The position numbers and the translations under genes are program-made. DNA of 64,000 nucleotides from Halichondria panicea (Eukaryota; Porifera; Demospongiae; Suberitida; Halichondriidae). The number at the start of each line of letters is the position of its first letter. Positions within the stretch are counted from its first letter, which is position 1. Shown in pieces: positions 10,701 through 22,489 of this stretch. The notes beneath the pieces are model-generated. The model worked only from the letters and a program-made list of their open reading frames with translations. It was not told where the DNA came from and did not search any database. Location of the stretch: contig NC_087379.1 of assembly GCF_963675165.1 (NCBI RefSeq), positions 2,360,201 through 2,424,200 of the forward strand, given 5' to 3'.

Positions 10701-13700
10701 CAAGAAACCCCCCTCCACCTGGCCGTCAAACCACATCGCAAACGAGTGCCGAGTACAAATATCCTGAAGGTACTCTTGGAGCCGGGAATTATCGATCCTG
10801 CTAAGAAAGATAAATCTGGAAGGAGAGTGGTTGACCTTCTCTCTAAGAATGACAATCGTATGAAATTGATTGAGACAGCAACGAGGCATTACAGGGCAGG
10901 CGGTGGTAGTCTGAGCAAAAAGAAACGAAAGAAAGGGAGTGCAAGCAAGCAACCTGAAGTGAAACAAGAAAGTGATCAACCTGGTGATTTGGAAGTTGTT
11001 GAGGAAGAAGTTCCTGTCGTGGAAGAGCCAGTTAAAATCCAACCAGCTCCTGCTCAAAAGCCTCTAATTGATTACAGCAAATTTTCGCCTTATGAGAAAG
11101 TGAATTGGCTTCTTGAAAGATTGCTCTTACAGAACAAAGACTATTTTATTCTCACCATTGAAGAGCCGTCTAGTGAGGATAGTAGTGTGAAACCACCATC
11201 ACCAAACTCATCGGCTTCACCCGAAGTGCCCCCCCAAAGAAATCCAACTAAAGAGAAAGCAAAACAAAAGGGACAAATTCGAGACCTCGCCCCTATTCCA
11301 CGTGAAATATCCTCCGTACCGGAATCAGACACTATGAACTCGGTTTTCGTTGAGTTAGGTTTCAATCTGGACACTTTACCGTGGGAAGTCGAAGGGACGG
11401 AAAAAATTATCAAATTCTTCAAAGATGTAAAGAGGAACTGTGAAAGTGATCGGGTTTGTGCAGCAAGGGCCATCTTCAGCCTAGCAGAAGGCCACAGAAA
11501 CAGGCACCTAGCTAAACCAGTGAGCAGCGAACCTGGACTATCCCTCTACGAGTCAAGAATAACAAAAGTTGCTCGTTTACTGTGGGAGAAAGCCATCACT
11601 TATTCGTCCAAGCTGACTGGACCGAGCACCACCCCAGTCTACACTCAGATCATCCGGGTATGGGATGTTGTGTTGGATCACGATGCATTGGAGAGGAAAA
11701 TCAAAGCTTGCACAGAACAGATTGAGTCATCTCATCGACGCGGTCGTCAAGCCTCCGTTAAATGGGTACTGCAACCTCAAGATACTGCCCCTATATCTGG
11801 TGGTGTTCGTGGCAGAGAAATGGTCGAACTGCCAATGCGTTTCCTCTTACCTGGCGGTGACTTACAAAATGCTGATTACGTGTTTGTACCTGCTGCTAGC
11901 ACGAAAGAAGACGAATACAACATCACAACTTTTGTGTCATTCGATACGATCTCTTTTAAGAGCATTCTTCTCGGAACAAACGAGAGACGAGACTACCCTT
12001 TCAAAGAGTGGCAAAAAGAGCACGAAATTATCAAGCTCCGTACGAAGGAAGCTATTTTGCTCCTGGGAAGAAGTGGAACTGGAAAAACAACATGCTGTCT
12101 GTACCGACTCTGGAATGAGTACAAAGAGTATTGGAACCCGCAGTCCCAATTCTACAACTTAAAAATTCCCAGGAGGGCTTTGGTGTCTCCCATAGCTCAA
12201 AAAGAATTGTATGAATCAGAAGATGAGATGTCTACTAGCGATGACGACGAATCTTTGAACGAGGATCCTCTCTCTCGACAAGACAGTACCAAGTCCACTG
12301 ATAGTTCTGGGTCACATTCCGTTCCGCCAAGACAAGCCAGTACACATTCCTCGTCTGACTCCAAAGCAGAAGCAATGCTGGCCAGTTATCAACAACTTGA
12401 CGATATAAGCACTGATGAAGTACTAGTCGAGGAAGATTTGCATCAAGTATTTGTGACAAAAAATTATGTGTTATGTGATCAGATCAAAAAGCGATTCTAC
12501 AACATGGCAGCAGCTCACGACTTCCTTAGTGAGCACCTGAAGTTTGAGAGCAGTCCTCTTCCAAATAATTTCTCTGAAATTGATAATCTGGCATTCCCAA
12601 TTTTCCTAACAGCTCGTCAGTTTTACATCATCTTGGATAATTCCCTTGGTGACGGAGAAATGTTCTTTCGTCGAGATGCAGACGGCAACGTTTCTGTGAA
12701 AGTTTCAAGTATGGACTACGATCACGAAGACATTGAGATTCTTCTTGACCTCGAAGAGAGTGACAGTGAGGGGGAGGAGAGTGGACAAGTTACTATGGCA
12801 ACCCAGGGTCTCGAGCACGCCACTGGGAAACAGCACGTCGAGCGATGGACTGAAGTCACTGCTCTCTACTTCAAAGAGATTGTGTGGCCGACTATATCTC
12901 ATCAGTGCCATGTTTCAAGCAAAGATTTTGACCCCTTACTGGTGTGGATTGAAATACAGTCATTCATTAAAGGCTCAGAAAGAGCGCTCAGAAAAGGGTC
13001 ACCACTGAATTGCTCCGAGTATCTTGAGCTGGGCAATAAAATGGCACCAAACTTTTCGAGTGATCGAGAAACAATCTTCAAACTATTTCAGAAATATCAG
13101 CTGTTTCTTCAAAGACTACGGCACAGCGAGTTCCTATTCGACGAATGTGAACTGATGCATAACCTGTACAAGAGACTGCAAAAGGTCCGTAATGTGCCGT
13201 GGTCCTTTCATAGCGTCTTCATAGACGAGGTACAAGATTTCACTCAAGCCGAGTTGGCAGTGTTCATCCATTGCTGTCGTGATCCTAACTCCATGCTCTT
13301 CACTGGAGACACAGCTCAGAGTATAATGCGAGGAATTGCATTCCGTTTTGAGGACCTTCGTTCCCTTTACCACCAAATTCACCAGCACACCTCCTTGGTT
13401 CAAATACCTCAGAAACCGTACAGACTTACAATCAACTTCCGTTCCCATTCGGGCGTGCTGAAACTAGCCGGCAGTGTGATCGATCTCATCAGCGAATTCT
13501 TCAAAGATTCCATCGACCAGCTCCCAGATGATGAAGGCATGTTTCCTGGCCCCATTCCAGTTCTTGTGGAGTCTTGCAAAGTGGACGAGCTAGCTCTACT
13601 GCTCAGTGCCAATAAGAGGAAGTCGTCTGCTATTGAGTTTGGTGCTCATCAAGCGATTATTGTCCAGTCAAAAGAGTCAAAGGAAAGACTACCCGATATA

Positions 13701-16700
13701 TTGAAGGGAGCCATTGTGCTCACGATATTCGAAGCCAAAGGGCTAGAATTCGATGATGTACTTCTCTACAACTTCTTCACTGATTCCTTGGTAAATGCAG
13801 TATTTTTGCTCTTATGTACATGTATAATTATACCTGACATTTAAAGTTGTGAGGTCTTGTATTTTCTTAGCAGCCTTACAAGGCGTTGTAAAAGTCTTGT
13901 GAAAATTTACCCAAATGTTATAAATGTGCATGCAGTACAATTGTATAAGCCATGTGAGCAGCCTACGTAGGTACCCTTCATTTTGATTTGGCTCTGTATA
14001 ATCATAGTCCAAATTCAATTTACTTAGTATAGGATCGAGCTTGTTCAGATGGTACACCTGTTTGCTCAAATCCCACGGAAAAAGATTTACTTTTGATTTT
14101 AACACAGCACCTGAAAACCCATCTCTAAGTTTTTAGTAAATCCGATTAACGTACATTGTTGGACCAACGGAACTACATGTACAATTCTATCTAACGCTAG
14201 TGCATATTGTTCAGCTAATTTTGCCACAATGTTTTATGGCATTGTACACTAACCAGTCTGATTTTATTGTACTTATACAAACTCTCTTCCCCCCCCCCCC
14301 CAGATCGATGAGAAAGGATGGAGAGTCATCTCCTCATATCTTGAAATGTCTCGACACAAGACCAAAATTTCCACCTCCTCTACACTACCTGGTGCTTCAG
14401 CCGGACCCAGGAGTCGACCTTTCGACCCCAAACTCCACAAGTCCTTAAATGCCGAACTGAAATATTTGTACACGGCCATTACTCGTACCAAATGCAACCT
14501 TTGGATATACGACTCCAATCAGAAATCAAGGCTCCCAATGTTCGATTATTGGCACAAACGAGAGCTTGTCAAAGTGGTCAGAACTGACACACCCTCAGGC
14601 GTACATGTAGAGGGTATGTACAATATTGTCTTTGCTTCCAACTCTACCATGGAGCAATGGAAAGCTCAGGGAGACAATTTCCGAAAGAAGCATCTCTGGG
14701 AGCAGGCCAGATTGTGTTACGAACGCTCTGGAGAAGAGAACAAGTATCTAGTGAAGGAGGCACAAGCTTATCAGCTGGTGAAAAACGCTCGACATCAAAA
14801 ACCATTCCTCTATTTCGAAGCTGCTCTTTTGTTTTTAGAGTGTGATCATTTGCACCACGGGACCAACTATCTGACAGCTGCAGCCCTTTGCCTGAGGCAC
14901 GCTAAACCCTCTAAACTCCCACAAGCCGGGAAACTGTACGAACTGCTTGGAGAGAGTGGCAAAGCATGTCAGGTCTATTTGAAAGCTCGCGACTTTGAAA
15001 ATTTTATAAGGCTCAAGGAATCGATCAAAGACTACAGTTCTGTCGTAATGACTCTACTAGGCAAGCCTTTCATGAGAAAGAGAGAAGCACTAATGAAGGC
15101 TAGGGAGTACGAAGTAAACGGCATCGAATTAGCCCCAGAACTTTCAGCTAGTAAGCTCTCCTACTCGTGTGCCAAGTTTTACGCTGAAAGGAAAGACAAG
15201 GAGACTCTAGTGGATGTACTGCAATACATGCCAGAGACGGAACGAAAAGTAAGGTTCTTGAAAGAGTCGAAGCTTTACGACCAAGCCTTCACAGAGTACG
15301 AACAAAACAAGCAGTACAGTGATGCCTGTAGACTGGCAGCTGCTCAAGGATGGTTCGATCGTGGTCACAAACTTGCCACATCTGCTGGTTACCAAGACGA
15401 AATAGATTCCTTCATTCTGCAAAGAGCCAAATCCAAGTACAAGTACACCATTGCTAAAAGTGGTGAGAAATTGACGTCAGTTCGAGTGGTCAAAGAAATA
15501 GGCCAAGATGTGATCGATGACCTGTCGTATCTGTTTGAAAGAGGCAAGAAACAAAGGAACTCGGTCAGTACCTATGCTGCCCTCCTGCTTGGAATGATCA
15601 CTTCAGACAAGGGTCTGTGTAGACTAGCATGGCGTACATTTAAGCTCCTCAAGCACAAAATTGGAGAATTGGAAGCCTTTCATCAACTTCAAGAACTAGC
15701 CGACGAATCAACAGCTTCCGTACTCGAAGTGTGTCAACTTGCAAAGGAGATCGGAAGAATGTTTCAAAGTGCCAAAGACATTAACAATGTTATACACCAA
15801 GGGCTGAGATTTTATGATATTCGAAAAGTAGGTCAAGTTTATTGTCTCCCACGTGATCAAGATATTTGGATGCCGAATATTATTCAACAGTGCCAAAATG
15901 AAACTGAAAAGGTGGATATTGATGGAATGCATAGATTAGACATCAAAAAAGTTCGTGCTTGTATTTCAGAGCATTGTGCGGACTATATAAAACACTGGGT
16001 GAATCGGTTCCAACTAGACACCAAGATCCCTTACAGCTGTGACACTTTCTCCCTACACAAGCCACTCATAACAAAACGGTTCCCAGATCGAGAATACGCA
16101 GTCGAAGAAGTTTCCAGCGAGGCTCTACGAAAATACATTCAGTCTGTTCTGGAATATTTAGAGCTGCGCCTGATTCTTGACAAAGATGTGGAGGGAATGA
16201 TTTCACTTCTTCTAGCACTGTTCAGCCCGCAAGTCACTCGATATCTTCCACAAAGATTCAACGAGCATCATGTGAGCGTGATACGAAACTACACTTTTAC
16301 ACACACTGCATTCACCACCTGGCTCAAAGAATCCATCCTTTCCCCTGCAAAGAATTTCCCAGAACGTGTGTCCATCGATCAATGGCTGACAGCATGGAGA
16401 GCTTGCTGCCTGTTTTCACCTCGCATGAAGCCACTGTTCTCCGCTCTGGAAGAGCTAGAAACTCTTGTGAAGAAAGCTGAAAGTGGTAGCGATTTCAAGC
16501 CACCTGCTGGTTTTGTGTACAAGAACAAAGATGAAGCGTATTACCATGTGTTCTCAATGTGGCTGCTTTCTTGTCAGCAAATTAGGGACGACGGTGATGT
16601 TTTGTGGGGTTCTAGACTTGCCATCTATCACTTTGTAAGTGAGATTGCTTCCAATCAATGCATATCAATTTCGGTGGCCAATATGGTGGATGTGTTGTCT

Positions 16701-18764
16701 CTGCACTGTACTGTGTTATTGGCCATCATCACTCACGTTCAAGGCCGTCAGAACCGATCCTCCTCTCTGACTGTCCCTCTACTGTACAAGAGTACAGTAC
16801 AGCTGTTTGACAGCATGGTCTCGCATGAAGACACCAAGTGGAAGTTGCTCCAAGGTTGTGCACATGAAATTAGCACAAAACCAGACCGAGCTCTCCCCAG
16901 ATATTTCCGAGATTCTCGTCTGCTACTAATACGATCTCTAGACATCCTCTTGGGTGCCTACAAACATGCCCCGTGGTTTAGTGTGCTCAAATTTGCTCTG
17001 AAAAAGCTTCCTCATAACGATGACACTCGCCATTGTCTTATCCTCACACTGACCATCTTCGGTAATCTCGTCATGCTCTGTGACAAACAAGTTATGGCTT
17101 TTTATCATGAGAAATTAATGTACATTTTCACTCGAATTCAAGACAAACAAGAAACTGTACCACCAGATTACGTTAAACATGTGATTGCTGCTCTCAGCAG
17201 TCCCACATTTGTCAACCCTCGCGAGGTGTTCGGTCTCGTTGATACACTCCTACACATGAAGCGTGGGAGGCAACCTCTAGCAAAACTGGTTCTGAAACAA
17301 GTTGGAAAAAATTACAAAGTCGACTTCATCCCATTGCCAAGTCAACCAAATCGATTGCAAATGCCTCCCAGAGTGTATCAACAGCCCCCACTACCCCCCA
17401 CATTGCAACCCGTTCCATCCCCTCAGGGTCAAACTTCGAATGTGATGGCCACCATTTCATCACCCCTTCCCCCAGCTCAGACCCAGCAGTATGAAGCTGA
17501 TACGAGCATTGCGACCCCACACATGCAACCTCCTATTGGCTCTGGCAGGACCACCCAGGCACCTCAAGTGCCCATGACTGCAAGGCAATATCCTACACAG
17601 CCTAGTATGTTTCCTACAACCTTCCCGCAAGAGAGTGATACAGGAATTTTTTTTCCTAGCCACCTAAGCAGGAAGCCATTTGTCAATCAGATGGATAACA
17701 GCTACAACCCTCCTTTCCCGATGGAAGGTGCTCCTGGTAAAGTTTCTCGACTGCCTCAACAGCCCACGGGAGCTCCGCAAATACCTGTTACAGTGAGAGA
17801 AAACATGCTACCTTCAATGGCCGCCATTGGCTCGTCTGTACCAAGTGAAGAAGATGCTGATTCTGTTACCAAGCATGTGGTAGCTTCTTACTCCATAGAT
17901 GAACTGCGACAACTTGCTTCTTCCAATCAAGAAGTATACACCTCGGACTTCGAGTTCTCACCATGCAACTCAGATTTCGGTGATGAAGAACCAGGCTATC
18001 TAGAGAATGAAGAAGATGGTGGATTTGATCAAGCATTGAGCAGCAGCCATGCCCATTTACCTCCTCTACCCACAGTGGATCCAGAGCTGGTGGACCCCAC
18101 CATTGTATCGCAAGGAGATTGCAGTGCGTGTGGTGTTAGCTTCTCCCCAAACGAAGATCAAGAAGGTGACCGTGCTACTACTTCTAGTGCATTGCTTTAT
18201 GCTCATGTCACGAGCGAAGCTCATCGCTTAAACACTATACTCTGTAAGCGATTTTTGTCTATTGTTGATTCTGAAGAGAGTGAAATTTCCTACCCACGAT
18301 TGTCCCAGAAGCTCCACGACTTAGTCACACGCTGCGAAGGCCTTAAAGAGTCAACTCACACGGAAAATGTGTATAAACTGATCGATAGCATCAAGGAAAG
18401 CAAGGAGAAAAACGATATTGTTCTCACTGGTATACAAGACAGACTCGCTTGGAGGGAGGGTATTCAAAAAGTCAGTAAAATGTTGGAGACTATGGACAAA
18501 CAGTTGTTCACTGGAGAAAAGATGTATAAAGAACTAGAATCGCACAAGGTACATGTATACAACAGGGAAGTTTCGAACCCTGAGGAATTGGACGCTGGGG
18601 AGTTGGAAATATTGAGTGGGCAGTACGAGGAGGGAGCAAAGGTTGATCAGGGGTTAGAGGTGAAGCGGATACGGACGGCTGCTGAGAAGCAAGTGTCTCG
18701 TCAGCGGAAAAGAGAGAAGAAAGAACGACAAGTTAAACATGGTGGGGGAAATAACAAAAACTAA
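3108..18764 (+). CDS. TRANK1: TPR and ankyrin repeat protein with UvrD-like helicase domain
   Basis: Thirteen phase-consistent exons: 3108-3317, 3564-3875, 4342-4561, 4976-5331, 5939-6172, 6352-6520, 6810-7369, 7753-7983, 8387-8564, 8871-9098, 9930-10493, 10627-13790, 14304-18764; 10,887 nt, 3628 aa (human TRANK1 is about 2900). Exons 2-9 carry TPR units (NYFKRGDHWEAI, YAKAYFRRAEAL across a junction). Exons 11-12 hold ankyrin repeats (ETPLHLAVK). Walker A GRSGTGKTT is near residue 1568 and Walker B FIDEVQDF near 1954, followed by TGDTAQSI, EAKGLEFDDVLLYNFFTD and, after the last intron, LYTAITRTKCNLWIYD: superfamily-1 helicase motifs in order. The last exon adds TPR-like helical repeats, a Pro-rich linker (17340-17840) and a C-terminal CSACGVSF zinc-binding motif with downstream His. 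The protein's molecular role is poorly known. Residual doubt concerns exon 2, where about 25 residues interrupt a TPR. Confidence 0.92.
5352..5605. repeat. G-rich minisatellite in TRANK1 intron 4
   Basis: Tandem units of about 29-31 bp, each a GTGTTACTGTGTGGGGTGTG core followed by a run of 4-7 G, repeat roughly seven times just after the exon 4 donor. The runs of G on the sense strand could form quadruplexes in the pre-mRNA. Confidence 0.85.
5706..5827. mobile_element. 122-bp MITE with 9-bp target-site duplication (TRANK1 intron 4)
   Basis: Imperfect terminal inverted repeats of about 35 bp start with CAGAGGAGGT at 5706 and end with ACCTCCTCTG at 5827. The 9-bp direct repeat ATGTGTACC lies immediately outside both ends (5697-5705 and 5828-5836). 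A 9-bp duplication is typical of Mutator-like elements. There is no coding capacity. Confidence 0.85.
7700..7752 (+). repeat. (CA)n running into the TRANK1 exon 8 splice acceptor
   Basis: About 26 uninterrupted CA units end in the AG at 7751-7752 that is the 3' splice site of exon 8. C-rich sequence (7590-7690) lies upstream. The acceptor is fixed by reading phase: the exon upstream ends EEQEFSK and exon 8 begins AVATLNLDARGYF. Confidence 0.85.
9138..9724. mobile_element. 587-bp non-autonomous DNA transposon (TRANK1 intron 10)
   Basis: Perfect 12-bp terminal inverted repeats (CAGGGGCGTAGC at 9138, its complement ending 9724) are flanked by the 5-bp direct repeat GCATT (9133-9137 and 9725-9729). 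No transposase frame is present. Ends beginning CAGNGGCG with 5-bp duplications suggest a hAT-like element of the 5-bp class. It resembles the element at 51925-52292. Confidence 0.85.
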
Positions 18765-19153
18765 ACTTACGAACATTGATACATACCGGTAGTTTCTCTA
18801 GTATATTTTCAAGTGTTTATTCTCAGTTCATGTGTACTGTACATGCATCAACACTGATAATTACCCTTACAACAGTACGTTTTTGTTTTACTTTTATTTT
18901 TAATAATTTAACGTATACGTGTTCATGTGATGTTAACAATTAATGTTAATTAGTGTATAATTTTATTTTATAACTATAATTATAGATCTCCCCTTGATCA
19001 AGCATGCGTGGTATAATTATATCGACATGCTGATAAACAAAGCAGAAAATAATTTTATTGATCATAATTTTAATTAGTGAAGGGGGTTAATTGTACATGC
19101 ATGCAGAACCACAAAATAGAACCAGAATTTTGTCTTAGAATCAGTTCGATTCA
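18765..19153. other. Convergent intergenic gap
   Basis: 389 bp of AT-rich sequence between the TRANK1-like stop and the stop of the first START gene, which converge. On the minus strand an AATAAA-like hexamer is seen near 19052-19059, suitable for the START gene. No other signal is seen. Confidence 0.4.
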
Positions 19154-19758
19154 TTACTTCTTTCCAGCATATTGCTCATGATAGTACTTCTCGAGACTGT
19201 CCCTCCACGTTTCAGGGGCCCTAGAGGCAAAGGCATTGACAATCATGTGAGGGATCCACCCTTTCATGTCATTCTGTAGCAGTAAGGACATCTTGGTTGA
19301 GCCAGGGTCACTGGGGTCGGGCCGTACAATCACACCAGAGAGAATAGTTTCACCTCTGCAATTGGTAAAAGTGCATGCAGTAGTACAGATGGTACTATAT
19401 ATAAGCATACTGTGAGTTGCTTAATGGGCATTGTAGCTACTTATAGTTTAGAGAGGCCGTCAAGAAGTCCTGTTAGTCATGACTTCATTTGCTTGAGCAG
19501 TAATACGTAGTGGCTGAAACAAAAAGAAATATCTACTAGAATTCTTCTAATTCACCAAATCCATAAAGGTGATCGTTTAACACAGTACACCCACATGCAA
19601 CTGATGACTCACCTGATGGTCCCGGTATCTCCAGCGGGGTACTTCTCATGAGTGGCATTCTTGTAGAGAAAGTAGGTCATGTTAGCAGCCTCATCTCTCC
19701 TCATACCGATGTGCTGAACAATGTCCCTGTCAGTTACACCAATCGGCATCTTGGCCAG

Positions 19759-19838
<80 letters not shown>

Positions 19839-20945
19839 CGTGTGTGTGTTGAGCCGGGAGGAAGTGTATGAGAAAACATTGCATGCAATAGTAGGAGCTT
19901 GCTAAGCCTAGCTTGGAGAAAATAGACAATTGGGAATTATACGTTATATATATACACACTATCATTATGAACAATTGTGAGTGTAAAGACGTGATGTGGG
20001 TCCATATAGGAACAATGAGAAAGGTAAACCACACACTAATAAGAAACCACAGATTTGACACGGACTAAAGAGCTAAGGGCTCATTGATAATCGCCGTAAT
20101 ATGCACTCACCAGTAGACCACCCTGTAGTGCTTGTGTGTTTCCACGAGATCGATGATAGGGAAGGCTGTGTCCCACTCTTTGCGTCTCTCCAAGTCATAG
20201 AGTAGCTCAACAACTGCGGGGGAGCCGAGGGGGTAAATCTACGTTAACACTTTCCACACATTAATCAACACTTTATGGGCTAGCAAACAAACTCGTTTTG
20301 TACAGTATGTTATGTACATTGCCGTATGGCTCAGTACAACCGGTACTGTAGCATGCTACCGGGCGGTGTATGCTAGGTAGTTGTGCACATACTAGTACAT
20401 GTAGCTTACTTTTGTCTGGAGGTATACCGGGAAAGGAGAGGAAGCCCTGCAGAAGGTGGTTCGTCAGAAATGGAAGTTGCATGTTTAAAGAGTAGTTGTA
20501 ATGATTTGAGTTGAGTTATTAAGTTCACAACTAACACGAAACTACTACATACAATAGCTCCAAACGTAATGTACTCCTGCTCCAAATGACAGCACTATTA
20601 TATCAAACACAACTAATGAACGAGCTCTGCCCCTCACCTTGATGAGATGCACTGGTTTGTCTTCCTCATTCTTGCACCATACTTCACAAAGGTCATTCTT
20701 TCTCAGAAACTTCCAACCTTCTTCACGACTGCTCTCCTTCTCCTCATGCAGTATTTTCTGGAGGTCTAGAATGTGTGTGGAGGGAGTGTGGGAAGGGGAC
20801 AGGTAAGTCTTTATACCAGCTATTAAAATCACCTTGCAGGACTCTCTTTAAACTAATATAGAGATACATTTTAGAAATTAGATTAAAACTAAGCTGGCCT
20901 ACCATCCTCTGAGAAGGGATTGTAGTCATCATCAGCGGTAGCCAT
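19154..20945 (-). CDS. START-domain lipid-transfer protein, copy 1
   Basis: Six exons in transcription order: 20945-20903, 20765-20638, 20446-20410, 20213-20111, 19759-19613, 19355-19154; 660 nt, 219 aa, all GT/AG and phase-consistent. The protein begins MATADDDYNPFSED and is otherwise one START domain. Blocks LLYDLERRKEWD, HYRVVYWLAKMP, VTDRDIV and the C-terminal WIPHMIVNAFASRAPETW match the PCTP/STARD10 layout, including the usual length for a minimal START protein (about 210 aa). START domains bind one lipid in a hydrophobic pocket and move it between membranes; the ligand cannot be read from sequence. No signal peptide or membrane segment is seen. Tandem partner of the gene at 21197-24425. 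Its exon 5 acceptor abuts a long (CA)n. Confidence 0.87.
19761..19850 (-). repeat. (CA)n at START copy 1 exon 5 acceptor
   Basis: On the minus strand about 40 CA units end directly in the CAG acceptor of exon 5 (exon base 19759). The paralogue has only a few CA units at the same place (23029-23040), so the repeat expanded after duplication. Confidence 0.9.
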
Positions 20946-21196
20946 GCCAGTCTAGTCAGAATATATAGTGGTGTAAACAGTATAGTAGTAGCCCTTGAAC
21001 TAAGTGTCAAAATGCAATAATTTGTGGTGGTATTAATCGTTATCATTTATCCACGAAGATGTGACGATCTTAACCATTCAAATGAAGCAACGGTCTATAC
21101 AGTACAGAAGATATGCATGATTGCAAAAAATTATCAATAAAAATTAGTCCATGAATTATTGTCTCCTGGGTGGCATTATTATTCGCCCAGATTCCC
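20946..21196 (-). promoter_or_regulatory. Upstream region of START copy 1, with conserved block
   Basis: The gap to the stop of copy 2 is 251 bp. A 23-bp block at 21059-21081 (plus strand begins ATGTGACGATCTTAACC) is repeated at 24534-24556, at nearly the same distance upstream of the copy 2 ATG (about 110 bp). The flanks have diverged, so the block may be a retained promoter element. Confidence 0.55.
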
Positions 21197-22393
21197 TTAG
21201 TTTTTTCCAACATAATGCTCGTGACAGTGCTTCTCTAGACTGTCCCTCCACCTCCCAGGAGCATGGGAAGCAAAAGCATTGGAAATCAAATGAGGGATCA
21301 ATCCCTTCATGTCCGTCTGTAGCAGAATTGACATCTTGGTGGAGTTAGAGTCGCTGGGGTCAGGCCGTACAATCACACCAGAGAGAATAGTTTCAGCCCT
21401 GCATGTGAGGTGTGTACATACATACCAATGGTTTTAACAACAACAAATGTGAACAAGAGAGAGTTGCTTAGTGGATCCTAGCAATTATTATATAGAGAGG
21501 CTGTCAGGAAAGCCTCAGTTCTATATAAATTATGATCACATTTGCTTGATTATATATAGCTATAATAAACGGTTTTGTGTGGTACTGGAGTTTGCAGAAT
21601 CTTTGCAACACACTAGTAAAAGCGTGGAGCGTTACGCGTTCCTTATATGAATTTTGTGGACACACTGTGGTCCGTTACTACTTAAATGTATGAGCATTTT
21701 CCATACAAGGAACCACAATGCTCAAAATTAACACTGTGTTACAAAGATTCTGCAAACTCCAGTGTAAGTATATATACTACGTCACTTTCAAACCACATTT
21801 TAAGTGGTGTTAATGAACACGTATATATAGGTGTAGTGGTTAATTAGTTATTAGCACACCGTGCAAGATTACCAATTGCAACAGTCAGTGCTCGTCACAT
21901 ATTTAGGCCAAAAGTAGAATGGAATGTGCGTGAGAGTTGGATACTCCTCTTAAGAACTCCTATGGCTATTATAGTACATGCAAGAGAATAGCCTACACGC
22001 ATGTATATACTATAAAATGAAAGCACGCTGGTGCTGATGCCTCGATGTAGGCGCCAAAGCTTTCCGTGAATGCAGAAAAATAGTGGGAATGATCGACGAT
22101 GATTATTGCTAAAAAGGAAAGTTCATTTATTGCAGCTCTTTTCCCACTCTTGCAGCTAGAGTTCTATAGTGCAAAGCTAAGTATAGAATAGCTTTATAGG
22201 TATATCAACAGATGTTGCTGCACACAATTTAAGTTTGAAGAGTGGCATAATTCGACAATGAAGCCGCTTATTTTGCGAATCCACTAATTGCAATCCAAGA
22301 AAACATGCATGACTATAGAAGCCTATGGAAATTCTTACTTGTACGTCATTGAGCAGCTATAATTATAGCACTAATAGCAGTCTATAATTATAT

Positions 22394-22489
<96 letters not shown>

